Assembly: GCA_036785705.1 (NCBI GenBank)
Contig: JAWUZG010000005.1
Span: 3,896,501-3,960,500 of the forward strand
DNA length: 64,000 nucleotides
From: Acanthornis magna
Lineage: Eukaryota; Chordata; Aves; Passeriformes; Acanthizidae
Direction of reading: 5' to 3'
The translations under genes were made by a program, and so were the position numbers. Below, piece after piece: positions 40,801-50,579 of this stretch (positions are counted from its first letter, which is position 1; each line of letters begins with the position of its first letter). The notes below the pieces were generated by a model. The model had not been told where the DNA came from. It worked only from the letters and a program-made list of their open reading frames with translations, and searched no databases.

Positions 40801-43566
40801 AGAGTCCACCACAAGATTGGTTCGTCCCAGGACAGGAATCCTAAAACTGCTGGCACACCAAAGCCTGTCCCTGCCCCTCTGTGGGTGCAGAGCTGCAGTG
40901 GGAGCTGAGGCTGGGGCCCAGGATCCCTGGGCTATCCCTGGTCTTTCCAAGCCCAGCGGATCACTGGACCCAAGCCCTAAATCACAAGCTCTGGCAGCTT
41001 GCAGAGCTCTCTGCTGCCTGACAAAACCCATTTGTGTCCGTTCTAAATGCAGGTTTGCACGTGGCAGTTCAGACAGTGGCTGAGGGGAGGCTCAGAAAGC
41101 CAAGGACCCTTGTTTCTTGTAAACGCCATTAGCAAACCCCGTGGGCTTAATGCTGCTTCTTTGGGGTGGGGAAGAGTATGGACAGGGACAGGGCACCTGT
41201 AGAAACAAACTGGGGATCAGTTTGTTCTGATCTCTTGGACAGCGCCTGAGTATCATTGCTACACATCCCTTCCTGTGAGAGAGGGGCAATGTCTTCACTT
41301 GAATTTCATCTACCGTATTCTGTGAATATGACATCTAAAAACTGTGGGTTTAGGAGATGTATTTCGCTGCAAGGAGTTCAAGGGAAGTATTTCCTTTGCT
41401 CTTTCTTGTCTCTGACTTTTCCCTGACAGAGTCTGAGGTCATGGTAATGGGATGGCCAGGAGGGAAGAGCACAGAGTCCATCATTTGATCCTACAGCAGC
41501 TGGGATGAAAGAGCTTGGGTTGTGTTCCCCATTCCCTCAGCTCCTTTGGGCTAATACAAAATGCATAACTAAGCTCTGTCAATTATTTGAAAAGTAAAAT
41601 AGCAATTAGAGGGGAGAAACAAGAAGGATGAGAAGCCTTTGGCATGTTATCACTCTTCCTGCCGGGAGACGATTAAGCAAAGCGAGCGGCAGCTGCGGGG
41701 AGCCACCAGCCATCCTTCAGCATGGGATCATTGTCACTCACTGCAGATGCCATTCCCTTCCTCTGGGACCTTCCATTTATTTCAATTACTGCATGCAGCT
41801 GAGCTGAGGAAATATTTGCTTGTTCCTTTGGTTTCACATTTCTCCTGTACCTGAAGTTCCTGGTACTTGTCTCATCATTAATATTTCTTACCACAGTGTG
41901 TCTGCTACATCAACGAAGGTCATTCCCTATCAACTCACACAACTCGAGAGGCATCATCCATCTTTCCAGGACAGTGTGAGGTACTCAGCCATACCTGGCT
42001 GGCTGGCTCCTGTTTGTCTTGCCATCTGTCTTGTTCCCAAGTGTAACATCTAATTAGCACTCGTGGTAATTAACAATGCTGTGGGGTCTTTTCTATTACC
42101 TATTATTGGTGTCAGCAGGGATAAATCAGCGCATTGAACACAAAGGGAATTGTGGTATTCACTGATGGAGAACATAAAAAATATAGTACGGATTTTAAAT
42201 ATTAATAAAATAGAAGGCAGGAACCATAATTTTTAATAGAAGATTTTGTATATTGAATAAAACTGATATTTTACTAGTTCTTTGTAGTGTGCTAATAGGG
42301 CACTGTGTAGCTGGTGGCCTCTGCACACACAGAAGACAGTTCAGTGATCAATTCATGGCCACTGTCTTGGAGAAATAGTTGATTTGTATTGGTTTTGAGT
42401 TTAATAGTTTGAAGGTTTTGACAGTGGTGTTTGGCCTTTTGAAATTGTCCATTTGAAATGTATTGGTCTGTAAAAAATTGCAGACTAAAGGTTGAATGCA
42501 ATTATTCTCCATGGATAATCTCAATTAGAGCAAAACATTTGGCCATCGATCTCATAGAACATGATTTCTGCCACAGCCTCCTTGGATGATCACAAACAGG
42601 AGTACTTCCAGTTTAAAAATCGGATTGATCTCTGCTTTTTTGCAAAAGAATTCATTTTAGTGCTTAAACAGACCTTTGCTCTTAGGCCCCCCAAACGTGT
42701 GAGGGAGCAGCGCCCCAGTGGCACCAAAATGCACGCCTTGTGTGTGTACCATCCAGGGAAGCTGGAGTGTTGGTATCAGCTGCCAAGAGATCTGCCCCAG
42801 AGCCAGAAAGAAGCTCAGCCAGAGGCTGGAGGAGGAATTCCCACCCCCAGCTGGATCCCTGTGGTCAGTGCCACCCACAGACACATTGTTCCTTTTGTTA
42901 TTCCACGCACAGCTCAGCAATCAGCACTTCACCCACTCACATCTAAGAGGTAACCCAGGAGGAGTTGCCTAAACCCTGTTATTTTCTCTAGGATGCTTTA
43001 ACAGGGCTTCAGGAAAACCTTTCCCTTTGGTAGTTCTGTTAAGCTTTCCAGGTGAATACTGCAGAAGGCTTCCCAATTTTTACTCCTCCAGAAGCTGACG
43101 ATATTTTACTAATTTAATTCCTATTCTGCTTGCATTTTCATGCAGGATCAGGTTTGCCATTGTTGAGGGATATTTCTTTTCAGCTTAGGTCATTTTTTAA
43201 TAGAAAAAAAAAGACTTTCTCATGCTGGGAGCTGTTTTATAAAAGAAAAATTACCTTTTTCACCATCAACTTTTCCAACTCCTTTGCAAAGATGAATTAA
43301 ATCTGAATCTGTCTCAATTACTTGGGGATTGTATTTCATTGTAACTAATCACATTTCATTATTTTTGTAGATTAAGCATAGGGACTGGCAGTGTGACTTC
43401 AGAGCTCACTGACAGTTCTGCCTGCAGCTCCGGGCTTCTGAACTTGAGAGAAAAAGTGAAATGTTTTTCTGTTTGCTGCCTTGTGTTGCTTTGAATGCAA
43501 AATCTTGACAGGGCAAGAGGCAGTGGATATAAATTGATTTTCAGGGAATTCCAATTATTGATTGTT

Positions 43567-43605
43567 GGGGGGGGAGGTTTGGTTGTTAGGATTTTTTTTT
43601 TCTTT

Positions 43606-43636
<31 letters not shown>

Positions 43637-43648
43637 TTTTTTTTTTTC
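43567..43648 (+). repeat. G8 run followed by T-rich (CTTTTTTT-like) tract
   Basis: A run of eight G at 43567-43574 is followed by an almost unbroken T tract at 43592-43648, interrupted only by single C residues spaced about 8-10 bases apart, ending in 21 T. The tract abuts a CR1 fragment beginning at about 43651. It is probably an expanded simple repeat. An A-tailed insertion on the opposite strand is another possibility. Confidence 0.8.
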
Positions 43649-43650
43649 CA

Positions 43651-43746
43651 ACTGGACACAGTCCTAAGCAACGTGTTCTGATTGTGCTCTGGGACGTGCT
43701 TGGACTGCAGGACCACCAAAGATGCCCTCCTACCTCAGCTTTCCTT
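43651..43746 (+). mobile_element. Degraded CR1-type 3' end (plus orientation)
   Basis: The sequence begins with a CTGGACACAGTCCTAAGCAA block. It continues through CTTGGACTGCAGGACCACCA and a CCTACCTCAGCTTTCC block. This follows the CR1 3' order, in which the consensus has GGACTAGATGATCTCC and CCTTCCAACCTCAAC at the corresponding places. Divergence is high and the terminal eight-base tail repeat is nearly lost. I am fairly sure of the family and not of the subfamily. Confidence 0.65.
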
Positions 43747-46700
43747 ATGCCCATGAATTATCATCAGGAAGAAGGTACAGAACTGCAAATGTCTGAACTC
43801 TTGTTTATCACAGGTATCCCCTGTACCCACCTGGCCTGCGTAGCTGAAAATTATGACAAGCAAGGGAAATACTTGGGAAAATGCTCCCAAAATTGCCATT
43901 TGCTTTCTGCCCTGATGGAGTTCAGTGTTATTTAAATGTCACAAAAAATAATGTGTGGAATATGATAAATGAGGTTCCCATTTCAATAAGCTTACACACC
44001 CAAAACCAAACGCTGTCCATGCATTTCTTAAATGTGATTTCAAAGAATTGTATTGCTCTTCCTCAGAATTTACAATTAAGTGAAGGAAAAGTAGATAAAT
44101 CAAAAAGGCAGTGATGGGGACATAGTATGGCACTTACTTTTTGCATTTTATGCTTGACTGTTATGTTTTTATTCCGTCCTCTTTTGTCATATTTAAATGT
44201 TTTAGATAATCTTAATCCTTGCTGCAGCTTCCTGATGATTCCCCTTTAGTTCTTTTTTATAATATTTTGCACACATTCCTTTTCCCCACCTTTTCCAAAC
44301 CCTGCTGAAACCTCTTACTGCAGCCTTTGCCTCATGTCTTTCCAAACTTTCTTGGCCGGTGTGTTGGCACCCAGAGAAAGAGAAAATTCATGGTTCAGGG
44401 AAAAATTCAATTGTTATATATACTGGTGGGTTACTTGCCCCAGAATTACTTCAATAACTAGCAGTGATTTATTTATTTTTAGAAGAAAAATGATCTCCTG
44501 TTTTGTTTAAGTCTCATGAAAGGAAAAGGAAAGCTGAAATAGAAAGAGAAGGCACTACCTTTTGCTGATGATGCATTTGATGGATGTCTCTCTGAGGACC
44601 TGATTGAACTTGGTGCTATTCCCACCAAATGAAGATAAAGCATTGGTGAAGGGTTTGTGGAGTACATGCCCAAAATCAATTATGTTCACATGGAGATCTA
44701 TTAATCTATTTCTTCCTGTTCAGTCTACCCAGCCTCTTTTAAATGGCTTTTTATCATTCCAAACACAGGTTACCTTTTTTAAGTGGTAGTACAGTTCTGG
44801 TGGTTTGCATTAAAATCAGACTTGTGTCTCAAATATGAGGAGGCCTTTCACCCCTTCTCTATGCTCAGCCCAATTACCTTAACTCAGTTTTAAACCATTT
44901 CTCCCAACAAAATCTCTGAGTCACAGGGACACTGACCCTTCCTGCAGAGGTTTGCAGTGGAGTTTGTCACCTTTCCTTGTTGGTAGCACAGCAGCCTGGC
45001 AAAGATTCCTCTATGAAAAAAACAACAAACAAGTCATGCATATATCAGGCTGTGCAGTTGAAAACACAGCAAACAAAAAGAGATATCTAGGAAATAGTCT
45101 CTGTTGGAGGATTTTTTAGGGAAATCCAGCAGAGTCCAGAGCTAGAATGTATTAGATGCTCTCTCCATTCCCAGGGAAGCACAATCTGATCACAGTCAAT
45201 GCCTAATCAAGGAAGATGGAGACAGAGAAAGCATCAAAGGGAGGCTAAATAACAGTTGGGAATTTAGAATTCTAAAATTTTGTCAAGTTTTACATTGTGG
45301 TCACCTTGTATTTCTTAACCAGACGCATAGTAAGAAGCTAACTTCATTCCACTGCTTTCCATCTAATATTTCATCATGTTAACAGCGTAAAAGGTTGTTA
45401 ATCAGGCAGGTAGGCAGAGCATTCTGAGTGAATCCCAAATCCTAGCAAAGATAATTTTCGTTCTGTCAGTGAATGACTGGCATTAGAATGACCCACTAGC
45501 TCTGTCTCCAGACTGAAATATTGGCAGCTAAAGTACAGATATCCTGCCAGTGAACTCCAGCATGGGATGGAAGCACTGGTTGGATTTGATGATCCTAAGG
45601 GTCTTTTTTCAACCTGAATTATTCTAACTGATTCTATGAAATGAGTGGTGTCCATGTACTGTTTTGATGAGGTCAAAAGCATTGCCACGATTTGGTGTAG
45701 TGAGCAGTAGCATTCTGATGACACAAAAAGTAGTGTCCTGGATGATTTTTTGTGGCTGTACTTGTAAATTCAAAGAGCTGTGTGCTAAAGCCTCTAAATC
45801 CCTCATGAATATATTGCCCGGGAGAATCTCCTGAAAGACAGGAGGCACTCAGGCGTCTTTGCACTTAAGATTCCATGTTTTGCTCCAGGGCTGGATTTCC
45901 AACTTGTAGCTGGAGGAAAAGCTCTTCAGGGATAGAATTCTCTGTCTTTAAAAACAGTGTCTATGGTAAGCAGCCCCATGGACGGAGAAAAACCATCTTA
46001 ATTTTAAAAGGTGGTGCTTTACAGCTCTGCAGGTGGGCTTTCACTCAGACATGCGCACAGACATCTGTCTGGGTCTTCTGGTGCTCTGTCCAGTGAAGTG
46101 TTTGAAATGCTCTTTTCTCCCTTCAGTAGCTCCCTGGAGAATACCTAAAAGAGCTAAGAGGAAGCAGCATGGAGAGTGCATCAGCCCCATGGTACTCCAG
46201 AGCTGTGGCCCTTGGGATTTCTGCTGATGTGGATCGTGTAGTTGTATTTAAAAATGAGGGACCCTCGCAGATCCCTCTCCTCTGCTGAAGTGATTCAACA
46301 TCCTGTCCAATAGACCCTTACCAATTATCTCAGCCCTGGGTTTGAGTGCGGAGTTCCTGTCAATAAAGCCTGATAAACAAATGCAATACTTTGAGTCTTT
46401 AAAAACAGGCTATCCGTTTCGCGGCTGTGAATTTCATTGACTTTCTAAGTGGAATTGGACTTTTGCTGGTAATTCATTCAAAGCAAGTAGCCAGTCTGTA
46501 AATCCTTAGTTCTGTGGTAAAGCCCATGCATGCAAAATTAAGCTGGACGAAATCAAGAAGCCTTTGGGTGTTTTGGGTGAGTTTACAGCTTTCATACTCA
46601 CCCTTTCTTCTGGCGGAATTCATAAATGTTCGGGATTGTTGCAGCTGCAGTCAACTCCCGTAACGTATTGATTAGCAATATATTGACAAAAATTGATCTC

Positions 46701-46911
46701 TTTGTTAACAGGAAACAACACAGCGATTGATAGGTTACATAAGTTGTACAAAGTGTGCAGACAGATGTTTGGAGAAGTGACACATCTCACACAGTCGATA
46801 ATGATGGAAATTGGAGCAGAATTCTCCAGCTCAGCCTTGATTACCTAGCAGAAAGTGATCCTAGGCTTTTAGGTAAGGACTAACTTATTTTCATTCTGTT
46901 GCTGGTTTTGT
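43747..46911. other. AT-rich non-coding stretch with one CR1 piece
   Basis: Apart from the CR1 fragment at 45575-45640, nothing is recognisable. Open frames of up to about 110 codons occur on the minus strand across the CR1 piece and are not genes. Confidence 0.55.
45575..45640 (+). mobile_element. CR1 LINE extreme 3' end (plus orientation)
   Basis: The fragment reads GGTTGGATTTGATGATCCTA, then a GGGTCTTTTTTCAACCTGAA block, then TTATTCTAACTGATTCTATG. This is the CR1 terminal signature (GGACTTGATGATCTTAAAGG, TTTTCCAACCT, ATGATTCTATG), and it ends at the ATTCTATG tail repeat. It is strongly 5'-truncated, as is usual for CR1. Confidence 0.9.
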
Positions 46912-46916
46912 TGTTA

Positions 46917-46954
<38 letters not shown>
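46912..46954 (+). repeat. (ATT)n microsatellite, about 14 units
   Basis: An uninterrupted trinucleotide TTA/ATT repeat of about 43 bp is preceded by an imperfect TTGTTATTG lead-in. A repeat this long and pure is likely to vary in length between individuals. Confidence 0.95.
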
Positions 46955-49074
46955 GCCAGGGCTATGAAAAGGGTTTTCTCAGATTGTACCATCGAGACTT
47001 TCTGATTCCAGGTAAATCCAGTTTGGCAGAACAAGCACTGAAACTGCCCTCAGCTCTCTAATATGGTTCAAGTCAAAACCATGTTTGGCATCACTTCAGC
47101 ATGACGTGAGAAGGAAATCTGTTTTAAATATAGGGAGATGACTTCAGAATACATTCCGTGAGCTTTATTTAGTGTCAGGATTCTTTTTTCCACATGAGTT
47201 GATATAGAAAAGGGATATTAGAGAGACAGACTATTTTCACACCTCTTTCAATCTGTCAGATAAAACCACAAAGGTGGTTGTTGTTATTGCTGTTAGATTT
47301 CTAGTTTGTTGTCGCAATTTGTGGATGCCATTCTGATAAAAACCCCTCTTTACAAATGTAAGAATTGAGCCCAACTATCAAACTTGTCCAGCTCCACTCT
47401 TTTTTTTCTTTTTTTTTACTTAGTGTAGGAACAAAGACAGAATCAATAGAAAGGAGTTGGAGAGCTTATGGGAGAGAAGGAGAAATAAAGGAACACCTTT
47501 TTTTAGTTGAAACCTGGCTTCAGAGAAGCATTTACTTTCTTAGCACTGCTTAGGTCTGAAAAGATCTATTCATAGTAAATTCTGGCCCAGGAAAATGATT
47601 TTTGAACTCATTTGGCTTTTAAGGCCTATTCTTCGTTTTCCTTTTGTTCTGTGGCAATACATGTATCCAGACCTATGCATGGAAGCTTCTCCTGTTCCCT
47701 ATACCATCTCCCTTTATGGGTAAGGCACTGAGTGGACTTCGCCCAAGACAGAGTTACAAATGCTATAATACAGCCTTCAATAATGACACTTGGCATCACA
47801 TTTCCAGAATCCTGTACAGAATCCTGTTCCATTTTTGCTTTCACTGAACAATGTTTTCATGTGGGTTTTCCCCTAAATCACTGTGAATGCAGCAACCACA
47901 TGAGTGAGGGCAAAGAAAACCTCTCCAGTGTGGCTCGGTGAAGACTTCAAAGTGAAGCTTTTTTCTTCTGAGTCCTACTGAAGGACTGAAAATGCTCTCA
48001 CTGACTTAAGGAGAGTAGATCAAGGTCTAGGGACTGGTCAGTGAAGCATTTTCAAAGTAAGGATGGGAAATATTATCTGTACACTGAAAGGAGCCTGCTG
48101 TATTGAAGGGTGAAAGGGAAACAACCTTGCAGCCAATGGGTTTGCAATAAGAGAAATCACCAAATCCTGCAGACATTATTTTGTGTGGCTTTCTACTAGA
48201 AATAACTTAAAATGCCGTGAACACAGCCCTCACACATACATACACCTGGCAAACTCATGGCACATGTGGCATTGGCTGGATGTGAATTTTATAAGCCTAT
48301 ACACTTCTCGTCTCATGTGGCCACAGTCTTTCCCAGTCCATCTGGAATATATGTAAAAAGAAAACAAACCCAAACCCTCAGAGCACTTCATTGATCTTTT
48401 CCCCATTTCTGCTGAATCATTTCTGTCACCTCACATGGTGACACTTCTAAGACATGGGCAGTTGCTTCCTTTTATTCATTTCAGGAGTATTTAAATGTCT
48501 GATCAGCCCTCAGTGTATGGCCAAGAGGACAGAGGGGCCTTTGGGGCATCTCCTCTTTCAGGACTCACTGATTTCATAGGTCTCTCCATCAACCTATGGT
48601 TCAGCTACAGACAAGGGAGTTTGTCCTGCATTTGCTGAACGGAGTAAATCTTTTGTCTGGACTGATGTGAAAGACAAATAACACTTGAAAAACCTCTGTT
48701 GTGTCAAACAGATGCAGCGCTGGGTATGTTGTTAGAGCTAATTAGAAGTAAAGCAAGCAACTCCTCTGACATTCGCTACAGAGAAATATAGAAAACAGAA
48801 TGTTATCTCCCTCATTGGTATAGGCAACAAATGACATACTCTGGATTAAACACAACTGGTGAGACAAAGACTTTACAAAACTGCAAGGTAAGATAAGAAC
48901 AGGTGAACAAAATCAAGGGGCTGATTGCAGCACATCTGATCGAGTAAGTCCCCTCAGCTGTGTGGAGCCCCAGGAGCGCTGAGGTGTCACCACCTGCAGC
49001 TGGGCTTGTTCCCCCAGCCAGGCTGCATTGCCCCTGCAGCAGCCAAACGGGGCTGTTCTGCTGCTCCTCGGGCA
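46955..49074. other. Non-coding stretch left of the minisatellite
   Basis: The stretch is AT-rich up to about 48.9 kb, then GC content rises towards the array. A strong pyrimidine tract ending in TTAG lies at about 47397-47424, but the frames after it have no donor before a stop. A donor-like GTAAGT lies at 48944-48949. No gene is recognised. Confidence 0.5.
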
Positions 49075-49136
49075 CGGTGTTCCTGCCCCGGAATCCCTCG
49101 CGGCTGAGGCGTGTTCTTGTCCCGGGACCCCTGGCG
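49075..49136 (+). repeat. Degenerate outer units of the 34-bp minisatellite
   Basis: About two units precede the regular array. The one at about 49103-49136 keeps the unit length and ends TGTCCCGGGACCCCTGGC, but its first half is diverged. The one before it, at about 49075-49102, keeps only a CCTGCCCCGGAATCCCTCGC-like half. Diverged edge units next to a homogeneous core are the usual signature of repeated unequal exchange inside a tandem array. Confidence 0.7.
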
Positions 49137-50530
49137 GCTGTGGGATATTCCCGTTCTTAGACCCCCCGAGGCCGTGGGATATTCCCGTTCTTAGACCCCT
49201 GGCGGCTGTGGGATATTCCCGTTCTTAGACCCCTGGCGGCTGTGGGATATTCCCGTTCTTAGACCCCTCGAGGCTGTGGGATATTCCCGTCCCGGGACCC
49301 CTCGAGGCTGTGGGATATTCCCGTCCCGGGACCCCTCGAGGCTGTGGGATATTCCCGTCCCGGGACCCCTGGCGGCTGTGGGATATTCCCTTCCCGGGAC
49401 CCCTCGAGGCTGTGGGATATTCCCGTTCTTAGACCCCCCGAGGCCGTGGGATATTCCCATTCTTAGACCCCTGGCGGCTGTGGGATATTCCCGTTCTTAG
49501 ACCCCTCGAGGCTGTGGGATATTCCCGTCCCGGGACCCCTCGAGGCTGTGGGATATTCCCGTTCTTAGACCCCTCGAGGCTGTGGGATATTCCCGTCCCG
49601 GGACCCCTCGAGGCTGTGGGATATTCCCGTTCTTAGACCCCTCGAGGCTGTGGGATATTCCCGTTCTTAGACCCCTCGAGGCTGTGGGATATTCCCGCCC
49701 CGGGACCCCTCGAGGCCATGGGATATTCCCATTCTTAAACCCCTCGCGGCTGTGGGATATTCCCACCCTGGGACCCCTCGCGGCTGTGGGATATTCCCAC
49801 CCTGGGACCCCTCGAGGCTGTGGGATATTCCCGCCAAGGGACCCCTCGAGGCTGTAGGATATTCCCACCCCGGGACCCCTGGCGGCTGTGGGATATTCCC
49901 ACCCCGGGACCCCTCGCGGCTGTGGGATATTCCCACCCTGGGACCCCTCGAGGCTGTGGGATATTCCCGTTCTTAGACCCCTGGCGGCTGTGGGATATTC
50001 CCGTTCTTAGACCCCTCGAGGCTGTGGGATATTCCCGTCCCGGGACCCCTCGAGGCTGTGGGATATTCCCGTTCTTAGACCCCTCGAGGCTGTGGGATAT
50101 TCCCGTCCCGGGACCCCTCGAGGCTGTGGGATATTCCCACCCCGGGACCCCTGGCGGCTGTGGGATATTCCCGTTCTTAGACCCCTCGAGGCTGTGGGAT
50201 ATTCCCGCCCCGGGACCCCTCGAGGCTGTGGGATATTCCCTTCCCGGGACCCCTCGAGGCTGTAGGATATTCCCACCCCGGGACCCCTGGCGGCTGTGGG
50301 ATATTCCCACCCCGGGACCCCTGGCGGCTGTGGGATATTCCCGTTCTTAGACCCCTCGAGGCTGTGGGATATTCCCGCCCCGGGACCCCTCGAGGCTGTA
50401 GGATATTCCCACCCCGGGACCCCTGGCGGCTGTGGGATATTCCCACCCCGGGACCCCTGGCGGCTGTGGGATATTCCCACCCCGGGACCCCTGGCGGCTG
50501 TGGGATACTCCCACCCCGGGACCCTTCCCA
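49137..50530 (+). repeat. 34-bp GC-rich minisatellite, 41 units in perfect register
   Basis: Each unit is GCTGTGGGATATTCCC, an eight-base variable block, ACCCC, and a five-base variable block. Unit starts fall at 49137 + 34n for every n from 0 to 40, with no net insertion or deletion across 1394 bp. The first variable block is GTTCTTAG or a one- or two-base variant in 16 units. In the others it is GTCCCGGG (7), ACCCCGGG (9), GCCCCGGG (3), ACCCTGGG (3), TTCCCGGG (2) or GCCAAGGG (1). The second block is mostly TCGAG or TGGCG, less often TCGCG or CCGAG. Units carry about two to three CpG each, so the array is an island of CpG in AT-rich DNA. Unit junctions with TCGAG create the palindrome CCTCGAGG. 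No retroelement or gene is recognisable inside. Open frames of up to 191 codons on the minus strand and 176 on the plus strand come from the unit lacking stops in most phases; stops appear when the TTCTTAG type falls in the right phase. Confidence 0.98.
50257..50496 (+). repeat. Four-unit (136-bp) higher-order pattern in the array
   Basis: Units starting at 50259, 50293, 50327 and 50361 have the types TAGG-variant ACCCCGGG/TGGCG, ACCCCGGG/TGGCG, GTTCTTAG/TCGAG and GCCCCGGG/TCGAG. The next units at 50395 and 50429 restart the same order with the same private TAGG change. This implies duplication of a multi-unit block, and a partial copy is seen at 50123-50224. Confidence 0.75.
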
Positions 50531-50563
50531 GCTGAGGACGGCCGCTGCTTCTCCGTGAGGGCG

Positions 50564-50579
50564 AGAGCCAGGTAAGGCC
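50564..50579 (+). promoter_or_regulatory. Near-consensus splice donor just right of the array
   Basis: GCCAG followed by GTAAGG places an exon boundary at 50571/50572. The intervening 41 bp after the array is CpG-bearing and GC-rich. With the CpG-rich array upstream, this could be the 3' edge of a first exon of a non-coding or unrecognised transcript. No matching acceptor was identified. A lone donor match is weak evidence. Confidence 0.2.

Larger units (their letters stand above)
21142..43566. other. AT-rich non-coding stretch, no gene recognised
   Basis: About 22 kb with no recognisable gene. It contains a 10-bp-arm hairpin (24322-24345), a polypyrimidine tract (28574-28628) and a G6/C6 inverted repeat with one bulged base (32192-32220). 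GC-richer pockets lie near 28.0-28.5, 33.8-34.8 and 40.8-41.1 kb. The pockets hold open frames up to about 150 codons on the plus strand, but overlapping frames are equally open and none contains a known motif. They may be old repeats, regulatory DNA or untranslated exons. Confidence 0.55.

Noticed and set aside
43495..43935. 146-codon plus-strand frame as a gene
   Set aside because: It runs through the T tract (a phenylalanine run) and the CR1 fragment, so it is a by-product of repeats.
48991..49460. CRISPR-like array
   Set aside because: Units are contiguous with no unique spacers, and the genome is a vertebrate's. It is a minisatellite.
49735..50350. Open frames of 191 (minus) and 176 (plus) codons as protein genes
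   Set aside because: They lie entirely inside the 34-bp minisatellite, occur on both strands, and follow mechanically from the unit length and lack of stops. There are no coding signals.
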